A stretch of DNA of 64,000 nt from Lycocorax pyrrhopterus obiensis (taxonomy: Eukaryota > Chordata > Aves > Passeriformes > Paradisaeidae), in NCBI GenBank assembly GCA_014706295.1, contig JACSVZ010000007.1, positions 50,234,975-50,298,974 of the forward strand, written 5' to 3'. Numbering within the stretch: position 1 is the stretch's first letter; each line of letters begins with the position of its first letter. Shown piece after piece: positions 1-13,500 of the stretch. The translations under genes were made by a program, and so were the position numbers. The notes under the pieces are model-generated. The model saw nothing but the letters and a program-made list of their open reading frames with translations, searched no databases and was not told the origin of the DNA.

Positions 1-3000
1 GAAGGAGAAGGATATACAGCATATATCCAAAGGCTCTTTGAAAAATACCTTGAAAATTATAACTTTATTATGTAAAAGTTAAATGTATTAGTTCAATTCA
101 GTGTTTTTCCTTTGGTAAGATCTTTTTCATTACATTCACGTACACACAGGGTGGTGCTTCCCAGCTGTCAGTCCAGCCTTTATTGAAGTTACATGACTGG
201 AGCTGAAGGCAGACTCTAGCTCCCAGGTCTGAATCCAGCAGAGCGTTTATATTCATAATTCTCTCCAAGAAAGTGCATGGTCCTGTTGGCTTTCTGGGCT
301 GCCCATAAGCTTGAAAGTAAGTATGTGCTGAAGTGCTTCACTGGAGCAGGGCAGTGTCCTGCAGCTGCACTGAAACACTCAGTCCATTTCGCTTTTTAGG
401 GAGGTTATTACTGCTTGAAAGAAGTATTTCTCTGAAATAGAAGGGAACAAATGTCCCAGAGCACTCATTAATTTCCCTCTCAGTCCCTTTTCTGCTTTCT
501 GCAACTCCCTTCTTTTTTACTGGCTCATAACATCAGCCTTGTCCATCCCTTACACAACATCACAGCTAAACAGTCTTGCTTAAATGGCTACTCTCTCTGC
601 TTTATGTGCCTCAGATTTAAATTAAGAAGCTCTTCCTCGCCAAAGGCTCTATTTTATTTTCTGATCCCATTTCAACCACCAGTGTCACCAGCTGTGCTGA
701 GCATCATCATTTCCAACACCCGGAACAGCTGTGGGGTGTTCCTATTGTATACCTGGCATGCTTTGCCCTTTACTACCAGGTCTGCTCCTTCCCTCATTTA
801 AACCTTGCCAAAAATACATCCCCATCACATAGTGATAGTACAGCTACCCTCAGCAGAGCTTTTCTGGCTGGGAGCAAAAAAGGCTGGTGAGTGAGACCCA
901 GTGTCAGGGCAGCTACAGAGAGGACTCTGCAGGGTGGTATAAGCTGCCAGAACTTCTTGGACTGAAGTGCAAACATCAGAGCCTGTGGTGAAACACTTTG
1001 AGCCCTAAAGGAAGATGAGTATACAGGAATCTGTGGCTGAATGCTGCAATCAGTGCTGCATTGCAAGGATGGTCTAAAATTCCTTCCTTACACACTTTGG
1101 TTAATAGAGAAAGAGCTGAGGGGTGGAGATGTCAGAGTCTCTTATAATGAGGCCTCTGAGGTTTTTGATAAAGCTGCTTAGAAAAAAGAAATCACTTTGG
1201 TTTATTGTCTGGTACTATCCTATTCTTCCTGCAGTGCTAGTCTTACAGAACTAGTGATGGTGATCAAGCTGATTTCACGCTCACGAGGTCACAGCTAATC
1301 TAACTGAACCTTTGCAGCAGTCTGTAAAGAAGCTGATGTCCTAAAAATCTGCCTGTTTGTGCTTCTGTATGGGTTTTTGAGCTTTATTTTGTTTCAGGGG
1401 ACTGGAAAAGCCCTAGAAGACACAGGCGGATCTATGGTAGGTCTTGAGATCTTATGTGCTCCGTTACAGCAGATGTGGCTGTGCTGGTGGTGAGGAGGAT
1501 TTGGGATCAGGCGAGTGCCCTCAGTGAAGGCAGTATGATTCTGTGAGCAAACACACGCTCCTCAGGATGACTAAGAGCAGGCTTCAAGGAAACACTGGAA
1601 AAAAAGCAGGGAAGTATGAGTCATCTGTGGAATGTCAGTTTGCACGTCTTTATGTAGCACGTAATTATTTTTATACACATGTTTAATTAATTTTTCTTTG
1701 TGTTTCATTGGGGACTACATTTGTTTGTCATTCTCCTTGCTGGGTATATTGACACACTGTTACACTGTCAACGACTGCTTTGGCAGTGGGAGGCCCTTGA
1801 AGAACACTGCAGTGAATGTGGCTGACCCCAAAAGCAGTCCGAGCTGGAGACAACAGCCTGACGGCATTCTCCGATGAAAATTATATGTTCTGTTGCACAA
1901 CTCTGTCCTACACCTGTGTCTGAGGCCAAAGCTCATGGGCAGGGCAGAGCTAGAGATGCTTCAGCTTTGGGACCAGCTGTGCTGGCCCTGGCCCTCCCCT
2001 GGCTGCAGAGAGACAGAAACCTGCCACACGAGCACCCTGCCCTGCAGGGCAGCCTGGGGAAGGGCAGACACATTTGGGGCAGAGCTGACATGCTGATGAA
2101 GCCCCAAAGCTGAGGTAGCCAGGAGTGCTTGGGAAAACAAGTTGTATAGAGCCAGCTTCTACCAAGTGAAAGCACGGGGAAGTGGTCTCAGAGGAGGAGA
2201 GTTGCGAGTGTGATGTGGTAGCTGGAGGTCTGTGGAGGCAGCTGAGGAAGGGGCAAGGGCAATTTCCCTGCTCCTCCCTGTTCCTTCATCTCCACAGGAA
2301 TAAACCTGAGGCAAAGGTTTAGGCTAGGAAGAAAGAGAATTGTTTTGTCCAAAGAGAAGGAAAAGACAGCAGATTTACCCGTGGCATCAGGAGAAAGGCT
2401 GTATCTTAGGGCATTGGATTTTTGTTGATTTTATGGGGTTTTTTTAATCCCATTACCCATGAGAAAAGGGCTCTGATTTTTCTGGAGAAGTAAGTTGTTA
2501 AAGCTGTTCCCTGAAGATTTGATTTGCTCATGCAAGGTGAAAGCAGCCCATGGCTCCCCTGTGTAATGGAGCCTGGGACATGAAGGAGAGAGGAAATCTT
2601 CCTGCAGTAAACGTCAGTGTTTCTTTTAGCTATTAATATACTTATTGCTGTTACATATGAGTTTAACTCATGAAAACCTTTGGCTTTTCTTTATTTAAAT
2701 AACCACGTGCCATTAGAGTCCCCTGTGACAGATGGCCTCTGGGCATGTGGTGGGTAGCAAATGGGAGGGGGTCTGCTCTGCCCAGGCTGGGGTACCACTG
2801 CAGCAAAGGCATGAGGGTATCTCTGCCCAAGGCTGTGAACCCCCTTATCTCACCTAGATAACATAGCTCAAACCAGTGCCATTAAAACCAGTACAACATC
2901 TGACAAAACTGGGCAACTTAAGGAGTACCAGCCTTCTGTCAGAGGCACAAAGAGTTTTTGAGAATGCCCCCACCCTCAGGAGTAAAACTGAAATAACCAT

Positions 3001-6000
3001 GTTCAGCACAGTGGAGTCTCTCAAGGAATGAACCTGGTTTAAGCAGAATGAAAATCCTGTCTGCCACTTGTTTCTGGCATTTTCCCAGCATGTCTTCTGA
3101 GCACAGGATGCTCACTGCTGGCCACCTCCCCTTGCCCTCTCTCTCTACCATCTCATTGGCATTATTTCAAGGTTTGTACTGCTTTTTTCAACCCTTTTTT
3201 GCTGGCTAGTTTAGCCTTTCATTTATAAGAGATGTGAAATTTTGCCATCCTCTTGAGTGTTTTTAATTTTGGTGTGTGTTTAGCCTATGTGCTTTGAAGC
3301 ATACAATTTTTCTTACATAGTTTCTTCATTTGCAGTATTTGGAAATTAAATTTTGATATTGTGCCTTTAAAGAAAGGCACGATGCTTTTGTTTCCTTTCT
3401 TTATGGCTACCTCATAACATGGGTTTGACCCTTTCTGTGCAAAAACCTTGCCAACATTTTGCTTGTTCTAGCCTTATGAAAGCCATAAATAACACTGCAT
3501 TCTTCCATGTTTTCTAAGAGTGAAAATGCATTGGAAAATTTATTTCTTCTGTCCTGTATTAGGGCAGAAGAGGCAAAGAGCAATTCTGTCATTTACTTCA
3601 GTATCCTTATACTTACAGCTAGAGATGTAAGTTGTGGGTTCTGCATCAGTGCTAACAGAGCTGTTCATGCTCTTCATAGTATCTTCAGCTGGTCCATCTC
3701 CACCCATGTGCGAGAAGAATGGTGTGCTTTCCTCTCACCTCTTTGTATTTACAGAGTACCACAGGTAATGACTTCACTTTTCCCAGAACGAGCCAACAAG
3801 CCTCCAGCAACCCAAGTGCTGCATGAAAAGATCCCTCTCACTCTACATGAAAGTAAATCAGGAGTTTCATAACTGCAGGGCTCAGACAAGAAAAATTGGA
3901 AACTGCAAAACTAAAATAAATTCCTCTTGTCTATATTCATAAGAGAAATGATCAATTTAGTAGCAGGAAAGCTTCCTGACTTGTCATATGTATTAAGATG
4001 TTACTTACGCATCTGCACTTTTCTGCAGGTACTTCTTGTCTTTTTAGGAAAAAAAAAGATAAATTTCCTGTGTTTAACACTGTGGTTCAGAGCTTCCACT
4101 CCAGAAAAATTTGTACAATGCAGCATCCACTGTGGACAATTAAGTAGAGACTGGACACTCTTATAGAGCTAAGTTCGAGGTGTAGTGAAACACCATAAAC
4201 AGGGAAAAGTTAAAGCTTTGCAATTTCCCACAAAGATGACTAAAATCTAGAAGCCTTGATTTGAAATCTCATTAATATTTTTAATCGAAATCTTTGAAGA
4301 GCATTTTGCACTTGACTCCATCTTCCCTAATGTTAACAGAATGGGCAGAAAGTATTCCACAGTTCCCAGATCATACTTGACTGTGGAGGAAGCCCACACC
4401 GTACAGTGAGTGTGTGTTTGAGGAAAGGTTTGATTGATCCTTAAGACAGCCTGATTTAGCCATGGTTCTTCCAATACAGAAGAATTCATCAGTGGTGTCC
4501 TGGAGAGGAATGTTGAGCACTGGTGACACATAAGGTGTTTGCAAATCTTGGATGGTCCTTTGAGACGTGCTGCAGTTTCCTGGGATATTGCTCCCTATTG
4601 CAGTGACACTGGTGGCTGTTCCTGAACAGGAAAATATTTGTCAAATTGTAGGATTAGTCTGTCCAAATGAGTGTTTTGCATCCATTGTGACTTTTGTCTT
4701 CATTGCTGCTCAGGATGTCTCCTCTGTGGATATATGGGGAGACACGGAGGCTGTTGACTGGCTGGTACAGACTCTGCAGTCCAAAAGCCCCACCCGGGGT
4801 AATTCTCTGTGTGGTGCATCAAGAGTATGCAAAACTGAACATTAGTATTCTGATGATCCTTTCCCTCTGTTTTGGTTTGGGAGTCTGTGGATCTTTTCTG
4901 TGAGCTATGAAGCACTGGGCTCCTTAGGCTTGTGTTCCCCTCCCAGCTGTGGAGGAACCCAGCATCCACGCAGGATCTGTCCCTGCAGAGCTGCTTGCAG
5001 AGTAAGTTGCCAGCTAGCTGTAGTGTGTATTCCCCCATGGCTTGAAATATTTTCAGAGGGAGAATCTGTGGAGGATTTCTTGTCATCTGATTGCATTATT
5101 TTTCAGCCGCACAAGCAATAAATATTTAAAGTCTGGTTGTAGGCGATGTAACAACTCTGTAAATACACGCTTCTGAATACAGAAATAAGAGGCTGATCTT
5201 TTCTTTTAAGAGGAAACAAATACATCTCCGTTTGGCATAAAGTGTCCTCCTCCCCATTCTGTAAGGAAGAATATGTTGAGGCAATTTTTCTGCTATGAAT
5301 GAAGGTGAAAACTAAAGGCAGAAAAGTACTGCTGCATATTTATTGCTACCTTCTGGCAATCCTCTGTTCTTTTCCATTTGTCAGATCGAGGTATTAGATC
5401 AAAGCCCAGAAAAGAAAGGCAAAGAGTGTGAGAGGGAACTGAGAGAAATTAACAGCTTCACTCTTACTCCTGCTGCATTCTCTCTCCCTGCCTGTCCCCA
5501 CCCTGTTTTTTTTCCTGAGAGAGAAGCTGTGAACAGTAATAGAGATAGGAAGCAGTATGAGAGTTCCTGTGACATTTCCTGTCTTCTCTACAGCATCACA
5601 TGAACTTCCACTATTCCAAGTAATTTGGTTTTACAGGAATACTTACAGTCAGTTTTTACAAACTGAAATTAAGTATCAGCATGAGCCTGAAGATGCCGGG
5701 CCCATATCAGCACTAGTGCAAAAGGGCAGGGGTGGCCAGAGAGGTGAGAAAGACCTGTGGATGTGACTCAAAAATGAGTGCACTATCCTTGTCCTTGGAC
5801 ATTGACCACAGACTTTGTGTAGTGTATAAATAAATCAGACCTGTTTTGATGTCCTTTGTTATGATTAAATTAGATTTTTTGCCTCTAGAATAGTTCTGGA
5901 AGGAAAAAATGTACTCTGGCATTGACTGAAGGGAGGTCTAGGTTCTCAGCTGATTTAAACCGAGCAGCAGAATTATGGCAGTGGGGAAGTATCTGGTTCT

Positions 6001-7390
6001 GCACATTGCCCTCTCTAGCTTTCCTGCTTTTTCTTTTTTCAGAAGAGCTTCCTGTATTTTTGGAGGTGATTTTATGAAGTGCTTTTGTAATTGAGAAGTA
6101 ACTTGGTGATTTGGCTCATGTGGTTTGTTTCTCCTCTGTGAGGCATAGTTAGTAAAGTTTTTTGAATGTATAAATGATTAGCTAAATGTGATGATGTGTG
6201 AAGAATCTTACACCTCTGCTGTTTCTGAAATCCATTTAATGAACAAATTCCTTAGAGGTCATCTCAGAAACCATTATCAAACAACTCTTACCTACTAAGA
6301 GAAATTTCTTTTTCAAAAAGCCTAGCTTAGGCATAGTAGAATATTTATTACATGGCTGGCAGTATTCTTCTGCCTGAGGGATGGACTGCAATTACAGCAT
6401 GGTAAATATTTCATTAGAACAAAGCAAAACTGCATGGGAAGTAGCCTTCCCTTTATTTAAAACATTTATTAAAATACAACATTAGAATCTACATGGGAAT
6501 AATTCTTTCTACCTAATCTACCATCTAAGCCACAATTTTAGGCAAGACATTTTGTTATTACTAAACCTTGCATATTAGAGCAATCTATCTTCTCCTCTGA
6601 GAAAGATGGACATCTTAACACAGATTAAACTTAGTGTACACTGATGTTCCTTATACCATTCTGGCTTCTTCAAGGAAGAAAGAGCAGGTACAGTGATTTC
6701 AGTGCCCTTACAAAATGTCTTCTCTTCAAAATGACAATGTAAATGTAATTTAAGTACAAGACCTAAACACAAATGAATGTTGAATTCTGCGCACAAGAGT
6801 GGGAAGTAGTCACTTGATAGTGCATAAAGATGCATGTGCAGTTTTGGAGAGTAGTGTTCTACATTAAACACTTCCTGAGTTCCACTAGTTTTAAAATTGT
6901 CCACTTCTCTAGACAGTGAAAAAAAGGACAAAGAATTTCTGAGGGCTCATCCAACTGCGGCAATTTTCTTAGTGAATAGAAAAACCATCTAAGAGCACAA
7001 ATGAGGAATGAGGTCTTACTGAACAGTAATCTGGCTGTAACTCCTTTTCACTGGAGATCATCTTTCTACTAGAGCACCAGATTATACAACATTGTCCCGG
7101 GCAACCCAAAATGTTATTGTATTCCATATCTACCTGTTCCCAAAATTATTACTGTCTCTCTAAGACCTGGCAGATGGACACGGAACCACAGAGGTCAGCG
7201 TGCCAGGTCCTTTTAAGGTCAGGGTTGCTCAGGCAGAATTCTCTTGCCCTTTCCCTTTCTTTCTTTAGGGCAAACTGAGATAGGACAAGGCAGAAGCCTT
7301 CTTTTGTTCTCTGTGAGCTCCTTGCCTGCTTGCAAGCAATGCATTTTGCAACGCTAAACTGCTTGAAGGAAAATTTCACAATACCTGTCT
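1..7390. other. Intergenic sequence, no gene recognised
   Basis: Unique, moderately AT-rich sequence. The open frames on both strands are short (mostly under 130 codons), overlap one another in several frames and show no domain or motif I recognise. I saw no tRNA-like internal promoter boxes and no clear CR1 or LTR block here. The position, upstream of the CpG island at 44.6–45.7 kb, fits intergenic DNA. Confidence 0.6.
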
Positions 7391-7394
7391 ACAG

Positions 7395-7870
7395 CCACAG
7401 TGTGGAGGCAGAGCCATTGGGGCTGGGAGGTGCTGGTTTCGGTGCTTGGAGAGACCAGTTGTGCCCTACAACACACCAATGGATGGCTCAGAAACTGCAG
7501 TGCTGGAACCAACCAGGTCCAGCCAGCCGAGAAGGAGGCAGAGAAATTGACTCTGCAGGTTTGCCGAGTTCTCTGGCTCCTGAGTTTCCCAGCCACCAGA
7601 GTCTTTCAGCCGCCTTTGTCAACGAAGCTGCCAGGGCTGGAGAGATTGAGGGGGCATTGCCCTGAGATTCAGCAGCTTTTGCATCCAGTTGTTATTTACT
7701 GTTATTTTGCCTGTTGCTGTTTCATTTTTTTAGTAAACAGTAACTTTTCGACTTACATCTACTTGCATTTGTCTCTCTTTATAGGTGCAAAGGGAAGGGT
7801 TAAACTAAAAGGGGAGGTAATTAATTTTGGAATGTCTGCCTCCCGAAATTGTCCTAAACAAAGACAATGT
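7395..7870 (+). mobile_element. Possible solo LTR of an avian endogenous retrovirus
   Basis: This block is richer in GC than its flanks. It is followed by a T-rich stretch with an AGTAAA polyadenylation-like signal at 7732–7737, and then by a segment ending near 7866 in a TCCTAAACAAAGACA-like motif. The layout (GC-rich body, weak poly(A) signal, short tail ending in CA) resembles LTRs of bird ERV-L elements. No pol sequence flanks it and I could not define both ends. It could instead be ordinary unique sequence. The call rests on pattern memory, not alignment. Confidence 0.35.
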
Positions 7871-10025
7871 TTAGGCAATACCCCACTTTATCTGCTGGAG
7901 TTCTATGATGAGGGCCCAAGTCTGTAGCCTGGTCCTACAAGTGATAACAGCCTTCTTTCTTCTGCAAAGGCTAAGAAATGAAAAGTAAAAGATCACCTCA
8001 CTGTATCAGTCATAGGCAGCCTCAAACCTCAACTCAAGTTTTGTTCTTGATTTTTTCCCTAGTCTCTTAGAAAGTTGCAAAAGTACTTGACTACGCTGCA
8101 GAATGTGCAAAACTATTTCTCATGGATCAGTGTTACACTCATAGCATGACTTTCCATCTGTCCCAGCTGCTGCCTCTGCTGCTGTCCAGCGACAGGGAGC
8201 TCCAACTGTCTCTAGGCAAAATGCACTTCTTCCTGGCTGTGTGAGGTGTTTTTTTAAGTTGTTGTGAGCTGTAAACAAGCAGGATGACTTTACCAGAGAA
8301 GAGTCAACCAAGATTTCTGGCTCACATTAGCTAGTCCAGACAATTTTTATTGTCTTATTGGTGTGTTTTGTCCTAACACCCCGAGCTCCATAGTGACTTC
8401 TTCAACTACACTGGAAAGCTGACACACTGCAAAAGTTAATGGACAGTGAAAACTGTCTCTAGGGAGCCCTTACTATACTTGATGTTACAAGCTTCCAGAT
8501 GCTGAAAAGCTGTGTCCCCTTGTTTAAAGCCAAGGCTGTTTCTCACCCTGAGAAATGGATCCTGCAGTAAATCTACTCTGAGGCATAAAATCACCATTTA
8601 TTGCATACGGCATGAGCTAGCTCCCAAAACACAGCATCAACTCCAGAGACCAAAATGAGTTTAGGTTCAATGCTGGTTTCTTTTGGGTTGCCTCCAGACT
8701 CTGAGGATGCAACTGCAAAGCATTCTAGTGAGACTCACGAGAGTACGCAAACGGACCACAAGCGAGTCCCCAGAGTTGCACTCCCAGGGCTGGGCTTCCA
8801 TGCAGTGCAATACAGAAGTCCTGAGCAAACAGAAGCTTAAGCCAGCACATTTTCAGAGGACTGAGCAACTGAGCCACAGGAGCCCACAGATGTGCTGCTG
8901 ACTCTTCCCAGCCCGATGGGCTGGCAGTGAGGGGAGGCCATACTCTGCTTCCCAGTGCCTGCTCCTACAGAGCTGGCAAATACAGGATCATTTCAGAGCC
9001 CTTTGAAATAGCTCTGAGCTACTTAAACTTAGACACTTTAAGCTTTTTTCCCTTTTTTTCCTTCCCCCCCCCCCCTTTTTTTTTCTTTAATTCCTTCTGT
9101 CAGAGATAGAAATGAGTTGCTCGAAGACAAGGAGTCTGAATTTACAGAGCTGGTCATTGGGATGCTAGGCAGTGCCTGAGCATTGGAGCTGTAAGATTTC
9201 ATGTGATAAAAGCAGCTGAAGTAACACTAAAATAGGTTTTGGGTGCCTGATTTCTTTGGAAACCTAATCCTTGCACTCTCCCTTTGCAGGTCACAGGATT
9301 AATGCAGCATCCACACAGACATGCTCTCCTTCAGAAAGGTAGTGAGGCACTCTGTGCCAGTCTTTATACATGAAACACTCCACATGCAAATAACTATGCC
9401 AGGATTTGTGTACAGTCCTGTGCCAGAAGACAGACTGTCCAGCTCCATCTTGATAATGCTGCTTTCCTTCACTAAGAAGTCAGAGCAATGAAATCTCACA
9501 GAAATGCACTAAACCACACTTGTATTTAAAAGCAAAAATGGTTAAGTACAAATATGTGATGCTCAACAATGCTCAGCAAAAGAACTGAAGGGGATTTACA
9601 GCTTTAAGTTAGCAAAACCAACAGTAAAAGAAAAAAAAATATAGTTACTTTCTGCCTCCCGTGAGGTTAAGGAGGATGTACCAAAATGAAGGCGGGTCTT
9701 TGGAGTTGCACTCCTCCCAGAGGGTGCTGTCTTGGGGAAGTGTTGGCATACCTCCAGCAATATTCCTTCTGTTTTTTTTCTGATATAGATAGTAGACTGA
9801 TAAGCTTTGTGTCTTGGTGTGATGCACTTCTCTTATAAGAAAGAAGCCACCATATATTCCATCAATATAATGTGTGTTAATGTTGAATGGTAAATGCAAC
9901 AGTGATTTAACAAGATTTGATGGCAAGGTCCACTTGATTAGTTACTGCATAGAGAACAGGGTCAGACAAAACCATCAGAGAGACTCTCCCACTGAATCAT
10001 GGAGTTCAGAATAGACTGTTCTGCT
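7871..10025. other. Intergenic sequence with a C/T homopolymer run
   Basis: No gene is recognised. A pyrimidine run lies at about 9047–9090: T-rich, then roughly a dozen C, then T-rich. It is a simple low-complexity tract and a likely site of sequencing or assembly error. The rest is unique AT-rich DNA with only short open frames. Confidence 0.55.
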
Positions 10026-10029
10026 TTCT

Positions 10030-10560
10030 AAAACGCTTGTCAGAAAGTAGCCTAGGCACAGCTAGGTCCACTCCTAGTCCCAGACTTGGTCAATAGTTTA
10101 GGTTGAAAGGATTATACATGCACGGTCAATCCTTTAGACCACTCAGCTAAGAAGTCAAAGTTTATTGTGCTATTAATCACTTAGTGAGGATCTGTTGTGG
10201 GAAGGGATCTCTCGACCTGGAGGAGCAACCTTGAGCGGTGTCGCTGCTCAAGGAGAGATCCTGGCGTGCAGCCCGCTGCCGTGCAGGAGAGCTCCACGGG
10301 CCCTGGGCTGCCCGCTATTTATAGAGAAAGATGAGTGACTTATGGTCATATTTGCATACCAGCAAGACGTCTGGGTCACCATTCCAGACAGCCCTTGGCT
10401 ACCATGTTGCCATCTGCCCCCCAAGTCCAGAGTAAGGTGGATGCAGCAATCACATCCTCCACTAGTGGTTACTGCTTAAAAGGGGTGGGGGAAAGCACAC
10501 CTCACATGATGTTAAGAATCCCAAAGATCCATAACACTAGCAATTTGCAGTTATAGTTAA
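10030..10560 (-). mobile_element. Probable solo LTR of an endogenous retrovirus, minus orientation
   Basis: Read on the minus strand, the segment has a TATA box (complement of tatttatag at 10316–10324). About 150 bases further on there is an AATAAA signal (complement of tttatt at 10161–10166). Between them lies a GC-rich stretch (10195–10315) resembling an LTR R region. TATA box, GC-rich transcript start and poly(A) signal at this spacing are the expected parts of an LTR in one orientation. No primer-binding site, polypurine tract or coding remnant was seen beside it, so it is best read as solitary. Ends are approximate and no target-site duplication was identified. Confidence 0.5.
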
Positions 10561-13500
10561 TACTTTAAGTAGTTATTGAAGGCATGAATATATTGCTAGT
10601 GACAAGATACCTTTAAATCCTATAAGCCAAAATCTTTCCTGCAAAACAAAGCATGGGAACAGCTGTGCTCTGGAAAGGTGCCTTGTTTTGCCTTTTTGAT
10701 CATGAATTCTACATCTCTGTGCTTGTCTGGACTCTGTTGGAACAATTTTTACATCCAAACTCATATGTACGTCATCTGTCATCCAATTATTGGAGGTTAT
10801 TCAAAGGTTATGTTTGAAGTACTCATTGGAGATATAAAGCAAGTGTTTCATTCATTGATAGCGATTGCTGAACAAAGGCTTGGAAATCCTAAAGGAACTA
10901 TCAAAATAGATTTGAACTTCTAACCATGGGAAGAGTGTTGTGAAGTCAGTGTGACCTTGACAGAAACAGCAGGTAGCTGTGCTCACACCTTCTGAAGTAT
11001 GAGGGACACGTTTGCACAATTGACTGAAGGTGCTTTTCATGTGACTGACAAGTTGACAGCAATAAATTGTCTTAATATTTGCTTGGGGTTCTGAGCCTGC
11101 ACCAAGCGATTAAAGATACTTTTGGAAATTAGTGGTTTTGTTTGCACTCCTTCCTCTAATTGTTTGCTAAATAATTTACCATCATTGTGTTTCAAATCTC
11201 TGAGTACTGCAAATAGTACTTAAATAGTATGGTTTAATTCAGAAGGAAGTAAATACAAATGTGTAAAGAATGTGTGGAAGAAGGGAGGAAGGAGAGAGCA
11301 CTCCTGGGCTTTAAAGGTAGACCTTAAGAGGAACATGAGTGTCTTCCTCACCTAAATTTGATCATTAAGAGGTGGCTGGTACCAAAATGCTGTAATGTTT
11401 CAGGCAGAGGTGCAGGGTCTGTTTTTATTATGTGGATGTTAAGTGGACTGTTAGGAACTTGAAGACTGCAGCAAATTTTCCAACAGTTTGCATTTCTGAG
11501 TTTCAAGGAGCACACCAAATTAGCTCCCTCCAGAAACCAAACTCTCTACCCCTCCCTTCCTGAAACCTTTTTTTTGCTGCACCCATTGGTTCTCAGCATC
11601 CCTCATCTGAAACTCACTGGGCTCAACTTTCTATGTATTCCTCTGTTTTCCTTTAGATCACAGTGATGCCTGTGGTGTTCAGGCTGTTCTGTAAATATGG
11701 TGGATATCCTTTCAGTATAAATATCAACTCATCATGCCCTACCAAATTCATGGCTACAGTTTGTAAGCAAGTCGTGTATTGCCGCCGTAATTTCTATTGA
11801 GATGAAATAAAACCAGTGATGCAGTAAAGTTTTTTAAGAAGAAACTGAAATTGTGGGAAAGAGGTAATGAAAAGCTCTGTCTTTTGTAGTTTCTGATCTG
11901 AGTTCAGAGTGGTCTGAATTAGTGAGCAAAAGGGAAGCTATGAGTCTTTTCCTTTTTGAATGTCATTATCTTGCTTAGATCACTGAAACTTCGATGACTT
12001 AGCAATCACCATCCAGTCCAGAAGTCAATTAATAAATAATTACCAGAAGGCATTGGTCAGCCTTAGACAGCTGTAGTTGTCACTGCTATGCCTCATCAAC
12101 AACAGAAACTTTTATTATTAGGAAAGAATTCTGTCCAGCTTGGATAAGGTGTCCCATGTCAGTCCTGAGGCAACTACTTACCTTGTGTGCAAGCCAGGAT
12201 AAGCTTATATAAAACTGATAAAATTGATTATGCTGATCTGTGGTAAAACAATGGCCGAAAACACAGATTTCTGCAAAATGCTGACCAGCTTCCCTCCTTC
12301 TGTGTGACAATGCAGCCCTTCTAATGATTAATATCCTTAGATGATCCCACTACTGAGGTCAGCTAAGGTCAGTGTTAAACAGCAGCCCAGCATCAGTGGA
12401 TGCTGAATGGTTGTGATAGAATCTTTTTGTTAGATTTAATTTAAGCAATGGTTGGTATTTCCCCATTTCTGTTATAAACATAGGAAGAAAAAATCAAGCA
12501 AAGTATTATGAAAGAAATGATGGGAATCCTCTTACATATTTATGAACAAATGATCTGCTTCTATCCTTTGGCATGTCTGAGCTGTCCACATGCTAAACCT
12601 TTGGTAGATTCAGTTTTATTCTGCAGAAATTTCTCAAAAAAAAAAAAGAAAAATTTCATGGGGATAAAATAGAAAAATGCCACTTCCAGACGTCAGAGCA
12701 ATCCTGATTAACTACATTAGTCATTCTTTGCTAGAAAAAAATAAAAGGAAACAAGTGTGGAGTGCACTGTGCCTCATATTGCCTCATGCCCGTGTTCATG
12801 TAGAGTCCCTCCCATTCCCAGTGGATGTCTTGGTGTTGCTCCTCCAGCCAGCCCACTGGCTCTCCATGAACCCCTATGGCTAATGCTGTACCTGTAGGTG
12901 AAGATGTATCTGGTCTGTACCTGTAGACCTCTGGCAGTAAATCAACCTGTGTAAGGCTTTGATGTCCATACAAAGACACATGGACATCAAAGTATGGTAT
13001 AAACCATGATATTCAAACTTGTTAAACAATGAAAAACATTGCTGCTTTGTGCCAGATTAATACAGGCAGATCCTTCCAGTTGTTATTTGGCTGTTCTGAG
13101 TACTTGGCTATCATCTGTGCCTCTCTGCTGTGTGTAGCAGGGCTGACAGCTGGGGACAGGAGTCACAGCTTCACTTATCCAAATCCAGAGGAAGACACAA
13201 ATCAGGCTTCCAGCCCCTGAAGGCTTCTCATTTCCTGGCTGTTAAAACAGAAAAAGCATTCACACATAGATGGCAGGGACAACCTTTGGAGAGAGAAAGG
13301 CAGGGCAAGCTCTCAAACCTGGTCGAATATCAAACAACTAACTATCATTCTGCCACATGAACACACAGAGCTGTTGCTGTGCTGTGCACAGACTCGTGAC
13401 TGCCAGCCATGTTCTTACCCCTGGCCTAGGCAGGGCACGCACACGTGTGCATGCAGCCTGGCAATTGCCTCTATCATGCACTGTGTGCGTTCCTCTTGGC

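Noticed and set aside
10678..10923. 81-codon plus-strand frame as a gene
   Set aside because: No recognisable domain, no splice or promoter context, and length within the range expected by chance in AT-rich DNA.
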